Source of the DNA: Pedobacter sp. Hv1 | GTDB taxonomy: Bacteria; Bacteroidota; Bacteroidia; Sphingobacteriales; Sphingobacteriaceae | Assembly: GCF_001412215.1 (NCBI RefSeq) | Contig: NZ_LLWP01000003.1 | Location: 62,001-126,000, forward strand | DNA length: 64,000 bases | Direction: 5' to 3' | In this document: positions 34,990 through 44,188 of the stretch, piece after piece | Position numbering within the stretch: the stretch's first letter is position 1 | Layout: the number at the start of each line of letters is the position of its first letter | Notes under the pieces: model-generated | Databases searched by the model: none | Told to the model about the DNA's origin: nothing | Seen by the model: the letters and a program-made list of their open reading frames with translations, nothing else | Made by a program: the position numbers and the translations under genes

Positions 34990-36167
34990 TATTTGTTATT
35001 CCCGAAGTTGAAAAGCAAGCTAAATCTAAGCGTGTTAGCTAGCGGACTTTTTTGTGGATTTGCGATTAGATAAGCAAAATCTATATTGAAAACATTATAC
35101 TTTAAACCTGCGCCCAATGTAAAATAACGGCGATCTCCCTTTTCTGGAGTTTCATAAAAATAGCCTGCCCTTAATGCAAACTGTTGATTATACCAATATT
35201 CTGCCCCGGCAGCAATACTGATTTCCTTCATTTCTTCGCTAAAACCTCCCGGGGCATCACTAAAAGAGCCAAACATACCAGACAAAGCAGAACGATCAGG
35301 ATCTCTCCCTGAGATGATATTTCCATTAGAATCTCTAATAGGTTGGGTAGGCACCATCAATTTGTTAAAGTCTAAAGCAAAGGTAAATTGGTTATAATCG
35401 TCAATAATGAAAGTAGAGGCTCCTCCTATCTTGAGGTTGGTTGGCAAGAAATAATCACGCCCCCCATCTACATAACTCATTTTAGTACCGATATTAGATA
35501 TATTTAAACCTGCCGAAAGAATGGCATCTTTACCAAACAAAATGGTTGGTTTTTTATAAAACGCAGAAACATCTAATGCAAATGCCTTGCCTGCTTTTGT
35601 TTCTTGGCCCGCAGAAAATTGACCAGACGTTAAGTTGGAATAGATAAACCTTGCGGTTGTACCCAAAGAAAATTCATTGCCAAATCTCTTGGCGTAGGTG
35701 GCATCAATTGCAAATTCATTCGGACTATAAATTCCTAAATCTTGCTGACCAGCATCCGTTAATTGTATTTGACCAAGAGAGAAGTAACGTAATGACCCCC
35801 CCAATGTGCTTTGATCATTTAATTTATAAAAACCACTGATATAAGCCAAGTTGATATCTGGCACCAAGCTTTTTAACCATGGGCTATAAGAAGCAGAAAA
35901 GCCATACGGTTTTTCTAAGAATGCCAGTTTAGCTGGGTTGATGCTCATTGAATTTGCATCTGGCTGTATAGCTACACCTGCCTCTCCCATACTTCCAGCT
36001 CTTGCATCAGGTGTGATGAGCAAAAATGGAACAGCTGAAGACACATTATTAGACTGGCTACCATTAGTCTGTGTACCTGGTTGCACAACTTGAGCTCGTA
36101 ATTTGCCACAAAATATCACTAAAGTAAATATACCAATGGCAGCTGTGCTAAAGTACTTTGAATTCAT
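34989..36167 (-). CDS. porV: Type IX secretion outer-membrane protein PorV
   Basis: A 392-residue FadL-like barrel with a signal peptide (MNSKYFSTAAIGIFTLVIF, ending KLRAQ) and the family pattern PFLLITPDARAGSMGEAGVA, SINPAKLAFLEKPYGFSASYSPWL near the N-terminus and a final beta strand ending FSLLFNFGNNK. PorV shuttles cargo to the attachment complex of type IX secretion. The start at 36167 follows the signal peptide; a longer frame from 36197 is less likely. gldJ lies divergently upstream; the sortase gene porU is not in this window. Confidence 0.9.
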   Translation of the reverse strand: MNSKYFSTAAIGIFTLVIFCGKLRAQVVQPGTQTNGSQSNNVSSAVPFLLITPDARAGSMGEAGVAIQPDANSMSINPAKLAFLEKPYGFSASYSPWLKSLVPDINLAYISGFYKLNDQSTLGGSLRYFSLGQIQLTDAGQQDLGIYSPNEFAIDATYAKRFGNEFSLGTTARFIYSNLTSGQFSAGQETKAGKAFALDVSAFYKKPTILFGKDAILSAGLNISNIGTKMSYVDGGRDYFLPTNLKIGGASTFIIDDYNQFTFALDFNKLMVPTQPIRDSNGNIISGRDPDRSALSGMFGSFSDAPGGFSEEMKEISIAAGAEYWYNQQFALRAGYFYETPEKGDRRYFTLGAGLKYNVFNIDFAYLIANPQKSPLANTLRFSLLFNFGNNK

Positions 36168-36545
36168 TTGTTGGATATAGGTATAACTGGTATGCAAGTT
36201 AACATAGTGTTTACTAATTTCAAAGTATTAAAGTAGGCTAATTTTAATAAGCCTGTTCAAACATTTGATAAATGTAACTTTTAACTATAAATGTATAAAA
36301 GATTATTGATTTATTCCCATAAGCCTGTACGTTTATATGTTAAAAATAGCAGCTAGTTTAGTCTATTTTCATTTCAGCGCTAATCAAACACTCAAATTTT
36401 ATGCATTCATGGATTGCAATTTTCTCAATAGTTAATATTTTTACCATTAACGCACAATTCACTTCATTCATTTAAAAAAGTTTTTTTGGCGAATAGCTCT
36501 TTTTTTATGTAATTTTATCAGTTAAGTGTTACAAAGACACAATTT
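36168..36545. promoter_or_regulatory. Divergent promoter region of porV and gldJ
   Basis: About 380 AT-rich bases with no gene. For gldJ, TTG at about 36486-36488 lies 21 bases before TAATTTTA (36510-36517), which matches the Bacteroidota promoter except for its last base. No convincing porV promoter was found. Confidence 0.4.
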
Positions 36546-38117
36546 ATGAAAAAAATATTTTTATACTTATCTGCTTTCTTCATCAGCATTATTGTTTTTT
36601 CGTCGTGTAGCGGTGGAAAGAATAATGCAAGTGTATCAAACAAAACTGGTTATGCTTATAATCAAAAAGCAAATGGTGGTTTTGAAGTAGCTAGCAAATT
36701 TAAGCGTGGTATTGGAGAAGGTCTGATCGAAATTGAAGGTGGCGAATTTATCATGGGCGGTAGCGCCGTTGATATACCAGGACAAGACTTGGGTAATTAC
36801 AGTTACAAAAGAGAGGTTACCATTAGTTCTTTCTATATGGATGAAACTGAAGTTTCTAATACCAACTGGTTAGAATATTTAAACTGGATCAGGAGAAATT
36901 TCCCTACAGACGAGCAATATTATTATGAAGAATTACCTGATACCTTGGTATGGCGTAATCCACTTTCTTTTAATGAGCCTTTTGTAAACAATTACTTAAG
37001 ACACCCAGCTTATAAAGATTATCCAGTGGTTGGTGTTAGCGCTAAACAAGCAGAGCGTTATTGTGTGTGGAGAACCGACATGGTTAACGAGAAATTATTA
37101 AGAGATAAGGGTTATATGAATTCGTTTGCAGTAGTTAATGGAACTGCAACTGGCAAAAATGCGCCTAAAACTCCTATTGTTAAAAGTGAGAAACCTTTCA
37201 ATACCGACCTTTATTTAAATGGTCAAAATGACGATAAGGGTCCTAAAGCAAAAGAAGATCTTAATCCTGCAGCAGTTGCAGCCGCAGGCACTGCACCAAC
37301 GGGTAAAAAAGGTGCACCAATGGCTACAAGAAATGTGAGACTTGAAGATGGTGTAATTTTACAACCTTATCGTTTACCAACTGAAGCTGAGTGGGAATAT
37401 GCAGCTTTAGCTTTGATCGGAAATACAAAAAATCAAAATATCGAAGAGAAAAAAATCTATCCTTGGAATGGTTTGGGCATTACCTCAGCTAAGAAAAGAA
37501 CTAGAGGCCAGATCTTGGCAAACTTTAAAAGAGGCAAAGGCGATTACATGGGTGTTGGTGGTGCATTAAATGATAAAGCTGCATTTACCGAAGATGTAAA
37601 AAGCTATTTGCCAAACGATTTTGGTTTGTATAACATGGCTGGAAACGTGAATGAATGGGTAGCTGACGTTTATCGTGCAGCAACTTACGAGCAAGCTGAT
37701 GCCCTCAATCCATTTAGAGGTAACCAATTCACCAACAAAGACAGAGATCCTAGCACAGGAGCGTTAAAAGCAGATAAATATGGCAAACCACAAATGGTAA
37801 AAGCCAACTCGGGCAAAAAACAAACATGGGAAGAATTACAGGCAAGTAAAACTGCTGGTGGAGAAACCTACAATGCCGATCAACGTGGCTATCGTGATGA
37901 GCAAAGTCCTTTGTATGGTATTAGCACTTTGGTAAATGATAAATCAAGGGTTTACAAAGGTGGTTCATGGAATGACCAGGCCCAATGGCTAAATCCTGCT
38001 ACCAGAAGACATATGCAAGAAGATGATTCTAGTGCTGACATTGGTTTCCGTTGTGCAATGACAATGTTGGGTTCTTCTGAAATTAAGGCGAGTAAAGGAT
38101 TTAAATCTAAAAGATAG
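36546..38117 (+). CDS. gldJ: Gliding motility / type IX secretion lipoprotein GldJ
   Basis: A 523-residue lipoprotein (lipobox FSSC, cysteine near residue 21) with a formylglycine-generating-enzyme-like (SUMF1) domain: LIEIEGGEFIMGGSAVD, FYMDETEVSNTNWLEYLNW, YPVVGVSAKQAERYCVWR, RLPTEAEWEYAA, NDFGLYNMAGNVNEWVADVY, and the end RVYKGGSWNDQAQWLNPATRR. These segments span the gene, with a linker around residues 190-255. GldJ is needed for the type IX secretion machine. Divergent from porV. Confidence 0.92.
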   Translation: MKKIFLYLSAFFISIIVFSSCSGGKNNASVSNKTGYAYNQKANGGFEVASKFKRGIGEGLIEIEGGEFIMGGSAVDIPGQDLGNYSYKREVTISSFYMDETEVSNTNWLEYLNWIRRNFPTDEQYYYEELPDTLVWRNPLSFNEPFVNNYLRHPAYKDYPVVGVSAKQAERYCVWRTDMVNEKLLRDKGYMNSFAVVNGTATGKNAPKTPIVKSEKPFNTDLYLNGQNDDKGPKAKEDLNPAAVAAAGTAPTGKKGAPMATRNVRLEDGVILQPYRLPTEAEWEYAALALIGNTKNQNIEEKKIYPWNGLGITSAKKRTRGQILANFKRGKGDYMGVGGALNDKAAFTEDVKSYLPNDFGLYNMAGNVNEWVADVYRAATYEQADALNPFRGNQFTNKDRDPSTGALKADKYGKPQMVKANSGKKQTWEELQASKTAGGETYNADQRGYRDEQSPLYGISTLVNDKSRVYKGGSWNDQAQWLNPATRRHMQEDDSSADIGFRCAMTMLGSSEIKASKGFKSKR

Positions 38118-38133
38118 TTGAACAACATACCTA

Positions 38134-38171
38134 AATAAAAAAGGCTCGCAAATTGCGAGCCTTTTTTATTT
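38134..38171. terminator. Bidirectional terminator between gldJ and the biotin carrier gene
   Basis: A/T-flanked stem with core AAAAGGCTCGCA / TGCGAGCCTTTT and about 16 paired bases on each side. Genes converge on it from both sides. Confidence 0.92.
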
Positions 38172-38670
38172 AATTGAAACTGATTAATATTTCGTTCTTT
38201 TCTACTTTATCACCTTGTTTAATTGCTACTTTCTTGACGATGCCATCTGTTGGCGATTTGATCATGTTCTCCATTTTCATGGCTTCGAGCACCAAAAGAT
38301 TATCTCCCTTTTTCACTTCTGCCCCCTCTGCTACCAAAACATTCAATACTAATCCCGGCATTGGAGCTTTAATTTGTTGGATCTTGTTCACTGCCAAATT
38401 ATCCATACCCAACTGTTTCAACAATTGATCAAATTGATCTTTGATTGTTAAGGTATAAATGTTGCCATTTACCTTTACAATAGCTGTTTTTTCTTCCTTA
38501 TTCAGCTCCACAACTTCTATGTTATAAGAGTTGTTTCGATATAAAACATGTGTTTTATTCGCCCCCAATTCAGTACTGTCTAATACAATGGGCTCATCAT
38601 TTACCTGAAGCTGTTTGTTGGCAGTAGTAATATTAAAATTGTATTTATTGTTGATATTGATTTGATACAT
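38170..38670 (-). CDS. Biotin carboxyl carrier protein of an acyl-CoA carboxylase
   Basis: A 166-residue protein with a C-terminal biotinyl domain: the biotinylated lysine is in LEAMKMEN (around residue 132), preceded by APMPGLVLNVLV and followed by SPTDGIVKKVAIKQGDKVEKNE. The N-terminal half is a separate beta domain seen in such subunits. It probably belongs to a propionyl- or acetyl-CoA carboxylase whose other subunits are elsewhere. The DUF4159 gene ends one base upstream, suggesting one transcript from ppa or dedA through this gene. Confidence 0.9.
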   Translation of the reverse strand: MYQININNKYNFNITTANKQLQVNDEPIVLDSTELGANKTHVLYRNNSYNIEVVELNKEEKTAIVKVNGNIYTLTIKDQFDQLLKQLGMDNLAVNKIQQIKAPMPGLVLNVLVAEGAEVKKGDNLLVLEAMKMENMIKSPTDGIVKKVAIKQGDKVEKNEILISFN

Positions 38671-38671
38671 G

Positions 38672-39418
38672 TTATTGAGTTAATGCAAATTGAACCAAGT
38701 TAGCACCCATTTTAAGCGCTTTATTTCTACTTTCTTGTGTGTCTGTAGGGTAAGTACCAAAATCTTCCCAGCCATTACCTAAATCGCACTCGTAGGTGTA
38801 ATAACAAACTATTCTACCTTTCCATACCAGCGCAAAACCTTGTGGTCTTTTGCCTTCATGTTCGTGTATTTTTGGTAGGCCCAGTGGAAATTTAAATTTT
38901 TGGTTATATATTTTATGGTCTGATGGCAATTCTACAAAACTCAATTCAGGAAATACCTTTTTCATTTGAGGCCTGATAAATTTATCTAACCCATAATTGT
39001 CGTCAATGTGCAAAAAACCTCCGCCAATTAAATACTTTCTTAAGTTATTTGCTTCCTGATCTGTAAATATCACATTGCCATGCCCTGTCATATACACAAA
39101 AGGATAATTGTAAAGCTCAGCACTCCCTACTTCTACGATACCTTCATCTGGCATAAAATTGGTAGCGATATTCTTATTACAAAAATCGATCAAATTGGGC
39201 AAAGCTGTTCTGTTCCCGTACCAATCGCCACCGCCACTATATTTAAGTTTACCCATTTTATAGGTGGGCGCTTTGAAGCTTGCAAAAAGTAAAATCGTAA
39301 ATAGAAGACAAAAAATAGGAAATAGAAAATGGGAAAAAGGAAATAGTGCACGAAATCTTCCTTTCAAAGATCGAACACTAGCAACTGACAACAGGAAACT
39401 GGTAACTGATCTGATCAT
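38672..39418 (-). CDS. DUF4159-family protein with a repeat-derived N-terminus
   Basis: A 248-residue protein. The DUF4159 domain begins around residue 55 (KLKYSGGGDWYGNRTALPNL) and continues with YPFVYMTGHGNVIFTDQEANNLRKYL, GGGFLHIDDNYGLDKF and the C-terminal YYTYECDLGNGWED. Function is unknown; the fold resembles class-I amidotransferase-like hydrolases. The first 50 residues include a hydrophobic stretch (FLFPIFCLLFTILLFASF) that may act as a signal anchor, but the DNA encoding them is degenerate simple repeat of intergenic type. The ATG overlaps the rsmE stop (ATGA), which supports this start. Confidence 0.8.
   Translation of the reverse strand: MIRSVTSFLLSVASVRSLKGRFRALFPFSHFLFPIFCLLFTILLFASFKAPTYKMGKLKYSGGGDWYGNRTALPNLIDFCNKNIATNFMPDEGIVEVGSAELYNYPFVYMTGHGNVIFTDQEANNLRKYLIGGGFLHIDDNYGLDKFIRPQMKKVFPELSFVELPSDHKIYNQKFKFPLGLPKIHEHEGKRPQGFALVWKGRIVCYYTYECDLGNGWEDFGTYPTDTQESRNKALKMGANLVQFALTQ
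39299..39409. repeat. Intergenic-type simple repeats inside the DUF4159 gene start
   Basis: The bases 39299-39347 are a tandem of TATTTCC-like units on the coding strand, and 39376-39409 is a tandem of CAGTTACCAGTTTCC-like units. Both are of the texture seen in non-coding gaps elsewhere in the window, but here they lie inside an open frame. Confidence 0.65.
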
Positions 39419-40116
39419 CTATTGATATAATTAACCTCAAAACAAGCAGCCAAAGCAGCTGTTTCTGTCCTTAAACGGGTGGTACCTAAAGTTACAGGTT
39501 TATAATCATTTTGCAAAGCAATCTCTAGCTCTGCTGGTGTAAAATCACCTTCTGGACCAATTAAAATCAAATAAGATTGATGTGGTATTGTACTATTGTT
39601 GATAAATGGTTTTTCTCCCTCCATACAATGCGCAATCATTTTTTGCGCATCAGATTTCTGCTTCATCAACTCGGCAAAAGATATAGTGGGATTTAATTGC
39701 GGGTGGTAAGCGGTTAGCGATTGTTTAACCGCCGAAGTAATCACCTTCTCTAACCTTTCTTCCTTTACAATTTTACGTTCAGAACGGTCGCAGATGATAG
39801 GCGTAATTTCATCAATCCCAATTTCGGTGGCTTTTTCTAAAAACCATTCCAATCGGTCTATATTTTTAGTGGGCGCAATAGCGATATGGAGGTGATGGTT
39901 TCGTTTTCCAAACTCTACTTGTTTACTGATCACCTTAAGCTGAACATTCTTTTTGTTCATCCCATTAATTTCGGCTTCATATAAACCACCCTTTCCATCA
40001 ATTAAATGAATAACATCTCCCAGATTTAAACGGAGTACCTTGCTACAGTGCTTACTTTCCTCTTCGTTTAGGGAATAAATGTCTGAGGTAATATCGGGGG
40101 TGTAAAAAACATGCAT
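39415..40116 (-). CDS. rsmE: 16S rRNA (uracil-1498-N3)-methyltransferase
   Basis: SAM-dependent SPOUT methyltransferase that modifies U1498 of 16S rRNA. The 233-residue protein has an N-terminal PUA-like domain (HVFYTPDITSDIYSLNEEESKH) and the C-terminal knot with LIGPEGDFTPAELEIA and LGTTRLRTETAALAA. The stop overlaps the start of the DUF4159 gene by four bases. Confidence 0.96.
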   Translation of the reverse strand: MHVFYTPDITSDIYSLNEEESKHCSKVLRLNLGDVIHLIDGKGGLYEAEINGMNKKNVQLKVISKQVEFGKRNHHLHIAIAPTKNIDRLEWFLEKATEIGIDEITPIICDRSERKIVKEERLEKVITSAVKQSLTAYHPQLNPTISFAELMKQKSDAQKMIAHCMEGEKPFINNSTIPHQSYLILIGPEGDFTPAELEIALQNDYKPVTLGTTRLRTETAALAACFEVNYINR

Positions 40117-40127
40117 TAGCTTTGGTT

Positions 40128-41549
40128 TTAATGCGTATCTACCATGTCACTCTTATTGATGACCAATTCAAGTTTAATGGTTTCGATATTCTGTTCCGTT
40201 TTCTTTAAGATGGTAAATAAATACCCATAACATTCTTCGCTATCACCTACTTCCGGTATTTTACCAAAAGCATGAGAAACCAAACCACCTACCGTATCAA
40301 AATCTTCATCTTCTGGTAAATCGTGTGGCAAATGTTCATTTACATCGTAAACTGTAGCATAAGCATTGATCACAAATTCTGTATCCGAAATCTTTTCTAC
40401 AGTTGGTTTCTCTTCATCGTATTCATCCTGGATCTCTCCAACAATTTCTTCTACAATATCTTCTAAGGTAACCATACCCGCAGTGCCGCCAAACTCATCA
40501 ATTACAATCGCAATTTGGATACGTTTTTGTTGAAGTTCGCTCAATAGGTCATTGATTTTTTTGGTCTCTGGAACAAAGTATGGCTTTCTAATGATATCAC
40601 TTAATGTCCATGTTTTATTACTCGCCAATAAAGGCAACACATCTTTGGCATGGATGATTCCAATGATTTTATCAATAATATCATCGTAAACAGGCATCCT
40701 CGAATAACCTTCTCCAATAATAATCTGAACAACCTCTTCTTTTGGTGTATTTAATTCGATTCCCGATATTTTGGTACGAGGAACCATGATATTTTTAACC
40801 ACACGTTCATTAAAATCAAAAACGTTTTTGATCAGCTCGTGTTCATTGTCTTCTAATGCGCCACTTTCTTTACCCTGATCTAACAAATATTGTAACTCTT
40901 CGTTACTGTGCAACGATTCGTGCCCACCTGCAGTATTGATACCAAATGGCTTTAAGATAATGGTTGCCAAACCATTCAAAGCCCAAATAAATGGCCTAAA
41001 TACAATATAAAAAATTTGCAATGGTGCAGATACAAATAAGGTTGTAGCCACAGGCCTTTGAATGGCCAAAGATTTAGGCGCCAGCTCTCCAAAAACAATA
41101 TGCATTACCGTAATAACCGAGAAGGCTACAATGGTAGATGCCGAGCGAAGGAATGCTTCACTAACAGTTAAATTAAAACTGTTAAACATGTTTAAGAAAA
41201 TCGTATGCATTACACCTTCACCAACCCAACCTAATCCAAGTGAGGCCAAGGTAATTCCCAATTGTGTAGCGGCCAAATATCCATCCAAATTGTGGACGAT
41301 ATTTTTAGCCATTTTACCAACCCTGCTCCCAGATTTAGCTTTAATTTCTATCTGCGAAGCCCGAACTTTAACAATTGCAAATTCTGCCGCAACAAAAAAA
41401 CCATTCAAAAGCACAAGAAATAGTGCAAATAGCAAACGCCAACCTACCGAACCTCCTTCTGCATCTGGAGTAGCTACTACAGCTAGAATGGATACAGGAA
41501 GGAATGCACTAAGAATTGTAATTGCTGACATACTGACGGGGTAAATCAT
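40128..41549 (-). CDS. CorC/TlyC (hemolysin C)-family CNNM membrane protein
   Basis: A 473-residue inner-membrane protein: an N-terminal CNNM (DUF21) domain with several membrane helices (about residues 30-190, with LLFALFLVLLNGFFVAAEFAIVK), a pair of CBS domains (MVPRTKISGIELN, GYSRMPVYD, IVIDEFGGTAGMVTLEDIVEEIVGEI) and a C-terminal CorC/HlyC domain. Relatives are linked to magnesium or other ion transport. It could be taken for GldE, which shares the architecture; the longer hydrophobic N-terminus and lack of gld neighbours favour the general family. The start overlaps the ppa stop. Confidence 0.88.
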   Translation of the reverse strand: MIYPVSMSAITILSAFLPVSILAVVATPDAEGGSVGWRLLFALFLVLLNGFFVAAEFAIVKVRASQIEIKAKSGSRVGKMAKNIVHNLDGYLAATQLGITLASLGLGWVGEGVMHTIFLNMFNSFNLTVSEAFLRSASTIVAFSVITVMHIVFGELAPKSLAIQRPVATTLFVSAPLQIFYIVFRPFIWALNGLATIILKPFGINTAGGHESLHSNEELQYLLDQGKESGALEDNEHELIKNVFDFNERVVKNIMVPRTKISGIELNTPKEEVVQIIIGEGYSRMPVYDDIIDKIIGIIHAKDVLPLLASNKTWTLSDIIRKPYFVPETKKINDLLSELQQKRIQIAIVIDEFGGTAGMVTLEDIVEEIVGEIQDEYDEEKPTVEKISDTEFVINAYATVYDVNEHLPHDLPEDEDFDTVGGLVSHAFGKIPEVGDSEECYGYLFTILKKTEQNIETIKLELVINKSDMVDTH

Positions 41550-42100
41550 TAAGAATTATTTCTAAATTTCTTATTGTAAAGCTCAACGCTTTCTTGTATT
41601 ACTTTATGCGCATAACGCACACCAAGTAAATGTTCTATGGTAACTTTCTTTTCTTCTAATGCTTTGTAATCTTGAAAGAATTTTACAATTTCTTTCATGG
41701 TATGTGGTGGCAGTTCTGGCAAATCGTTAATGTAATTTACAGACATGTCATTTTTAGCTACTGCAATAATCTTATCGTCTTGCTCTCCATTATCTACCAT
41801 GTGCATTACACCAATAACCTTCGCTTCAATAATGGTCATCGGATAAACGTCTACAGAACACAATACCAATATATCTAATGGGTCATTATCATCACAATAA
41901 GTTTGTGGAATAAAGCCATAATTGGCTGGGTACATAACCGATGAAAATAATACTCTATCTAATTTGATCAAATTAGATTCTTTATCAATTTCGTACTTTG
42001 CTTTTGATCCTTTAGGGATTTCTATAATTGCATTTACTGTTTCGGGCAAGTTTTCGCCAGGAGAAACGCTATGCCATGGGTGATGATCGTCTTTACTCAT
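41549..42100 (-). CDS. ppa: Inorganic pyrophosphatase (family I)
   Basis: Hydrolyses pyrophosphate. The metal-binding [11 protein letters not shown] (around residue 70), [13 protein letters not shown] and [16 protein letters not shown] are present; the 183-residue length is that of soluble family-I enzymes. I use the ATG at 42100, which overlaps the dedA stop by eight bases; a second ATG at 42112 would add four residues. Confidence 0.95.
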   Translation of the reverse strand: MSKDDHHPWHSVSPGENLPETVNAIIEIPKGSKAKYEIDKESNLIKLDRVLFSSVMYPANYGFIPQTYCDDNDPLDILVLCSVDVYPMTIIEAKVIGVMHMVDNGEQDDKIIAVAKNDMSVNYINDLPELPPHTMKEIVKFFQDYKALEEKKVTIEHLLGVRYAHKVIQESVELYNKKFRNNS

Positions 42101-42764
42101 TTTCTTCTTCAATCTCTATTTCATTATCATGCTCACCTTTTGTTACCTTCTTTTTCACAAACGTGATGACCAATGGTATAGTGGTGATGACAATGAAACC
42201 TATAATAATATAAACCAAATATTCTTCTATCTGTTCGGCAAAACGTTTACCGAGAAAATATCCCAACAAAGTTAAGGAAGCTATCCATAATATTGCACCT
42301 GCAATGTTATAAAGTGCAAATTTTTTGAGATCTAATTTAACAACTCCTGCAAAAATTGGAGCGAATGTTCTTACAATTGGCACAAATCTGCCCATAATTA
42401 AAGCAAAGGCACCTTGTTTTCGGTAATATTGTTCTGCTGCAATAAGGTACCTCTTTTTAAAGAAAAAGGTATCTTTTCTTTTATAGAGCACAGGGCCTGT
42501 TTTACGCCCAAACCAATAACCCGTGAAATTTCCACAAATAGCAGAGATACACAAGCCAAGCACCAACACATAAATGTTCACATCCAGTTTTCCTGTTGCT
42601 ACAAACATGCCTGCCAAAAACAAAAGATAATCGCCGGGTAAAAAGAAACCGAAGAACAAACCGGTTTCGGCAAAAATTACAAACAAAACAACATAAAAGC
42701 CACCCTCTTTCAGTAGTTTTTCAGGGTCAATAAAATGCTGTAATGAATTCCAGAATTCTTGCAT
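42093..42764 (-). CDS. DedA-family membrane protein
   Basis: A 223-residue inner-membrane protein of the DedA/SNARE-associated family: [39 protein letters not shown], and the motif FGRFVP-like region read here as [18 protein letters not shown], followed by membrane helices and an acidic tail. DedA proteins act in lipid or undecaprenyl-phosphate translocation and membrane homeostasis. Overlaps the start of ppa. Confidence 0.92.
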   Translation of the reverse strand: MQEFWNSLQHFIDPEKLLKEGGFYVVLFVIFAETGLFFGFFLPGDYLLFLAGMFVATGKLDVNIYVLVLGLCISAICGNFTGYWFGRKTGPVLYKRKDTFFFKKRYLIAAEQYYRKQGAFALIMGRFVPIVRTFAPIFAGVVKLDLKKFALYNIAGAILWIASLTLLGYFLGKRFAEQIEEYLVYIIIGFIVITTIPLVITFVKKKVTKGEHDNEIEIEEENE

Positions 42765-42810
42765 AGTTCAATTATTCGTAAAACTACAAATAATAATCTA
42801 CATCATTAGG

Positions 42811-44184
42811 TTATATCAAATTTAAAATAAGCGATGGATAAACACCTAATAACAAGGTCACTATTACTGACAATACCAATACAATTTTATACTGTAAAGG
42901 AGCATCTAACTCTACGGATGCGCCCTCTTTGAACCAAATAGCGATGATTACCTTGAAATAATAATAAAAACCTACCAAAGCGTTTAAAATGGCAATCACT
43001 ACTAAAGCTACTTGATAATTTTCCATTACGTTTAAGAACATAACGTATTTACCAATAAATCCTGCGGTTAATGGAATACCTGCTAACGAAAGCATGGCTA
43101 CTGTTAAAGTAAATGCAGCCAAAGGATTTTTTTTGCCTAAGCCATTAAAGCTATCGATGCTATCACTTCCTGTTTTTTGTTTCACCAAAATCAATACCGC
43201 AAAAGCAATGATACTTGCAAAGGTATAAGCTGCTGCATATACCAACACATTACTTGCAGAGTTAGCTGTTAAAACAACCAAAGAGAACAATAGATATCCT
43301 GCATGAGAAATACTTGAATAGGCCAACATTCTCTTGAAGTTCTTTTGATACAAAGCAGTAATGTTACCAATACATAAAGTAAGGATCACAATGACCATTA
43401 AGGCTGGCATCCAGAAATCGTGTAAAGGCTCAAATGCACCGGCAAATAACCTTAAGAATGCTGCAAAGCCTGCTGTTTTAACCACAGTAGACATGAAAGC
43501 GGTAATTAGTGAAGGAGAACCTTCGTACACATCTGGTGTCCAGAAGTGAAAAGGTGCGGCACCAACTTTAAAACACAGACCAATCATCATTAAGATGATA
43601 CCTGGATAAAACAATGGAGAAACTGATTTTACATTATCTACCAGATATTGTTGAATGACAGCAATATCAAATGATCCTGTAGCACCATAAATTAAAGTGA
43701 TTCCGAACAATAAAAATCCTGTAGAAAATGCACCCATTAAAAAGTATTTCAATGATGCTTCATTCGATGCAAAGTTGAGTTTTCTTATCCCTGCCAAAAT
43801 ATATAAAGCTACCGACATGATTTCGACCCCAATAAAGAGCATCGACATGCTCTGATAAGACACCATAATGGTAATACCACATAAGGCGAAAAGGATCAGT
43901 GTAAAGTATTCTGCAATGTTATCACTCCCCTCTGCAAAATAGCGTTGGGTTAATAGAAAGATAAAAAATGTACCGATAATAGAGATTGCAGAAAATGCCA
44001 ATGCAAAATTATCCATCCTCATCATTCCGAAATAAGTGGTAGGATTATTCCATGCGTTAATCGTAAAGCCCAATGCAACAAGCAATCCGATTAAAGTTAA
44101 GGGTAGTAAGGCTTTTTTTGCCTTAAACAAACCTGCATAAAGTACTACTAAAGCCGTAACGGCAATGGTTATAATAATGTTCAT
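42811..44184 (-). CDS. nuoN: NADH-quinone oxidoreductase subunit N
   Basis: Antiporter-like membrane subunit of complex I (457 residues, about 13-14 membrane helices). Visible: the conserved lysine region FHFWTPDVYEGSPSLITAFMSTVVKTAGFAAFLRL broken across helices 7-8, and KRMLAYSSISHAGYLL. It is the last gene of the nuo operon, 4 bases after nuoM. Confidence 0.96.
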   Translation of the reverse strand: MNIIITIAVTALVVLYAGLFKAKKALLPLTLIGLLVALGFTINAWNNPTTYFGMMRMDNFALAFSAISIIGTFFIFLLTQRYFAEGSDNIAEYFTLILFALCGITIMVSYQSMSMLFIGVEIMSVALYILAGIRKLNFASNEASLKYFLMGAFSTGFLLFGITLIYGATGSFDIAVIQQYLVDNVKSVSPLFYPGIILMMIGLCFKVGAAPFHFWTPDVYEGSPSLITAFMSTVVKTAGFAAFLRLFAGAFEPLHDFWMPALMVIVILTLCIGNITALYQKNFKRMLAYSSISHAGYLLFSLVVLTANSASNVLVYAAAYTFASIIAFAVLILVKQKTGSDSIDSFNGLGKKNPLAAFTLTVAMLSLAGIPLTAGFIGKYVMFLNVMENYQVALVVIAILNALVGFYYYFKVIIAIWFKEGASVELDAPLQYKIVLVLSVIVTLLLGVYPSLILNLI

Positions 44185-44188
44185 CTGT

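Noticed and set aside
40128..41549. Naming this gene gldE
   Set aside because: Architecture is shared by GldE and general CorC/TlyC proteins; no gld context or specific feature supports GldE, so the general family name is used.
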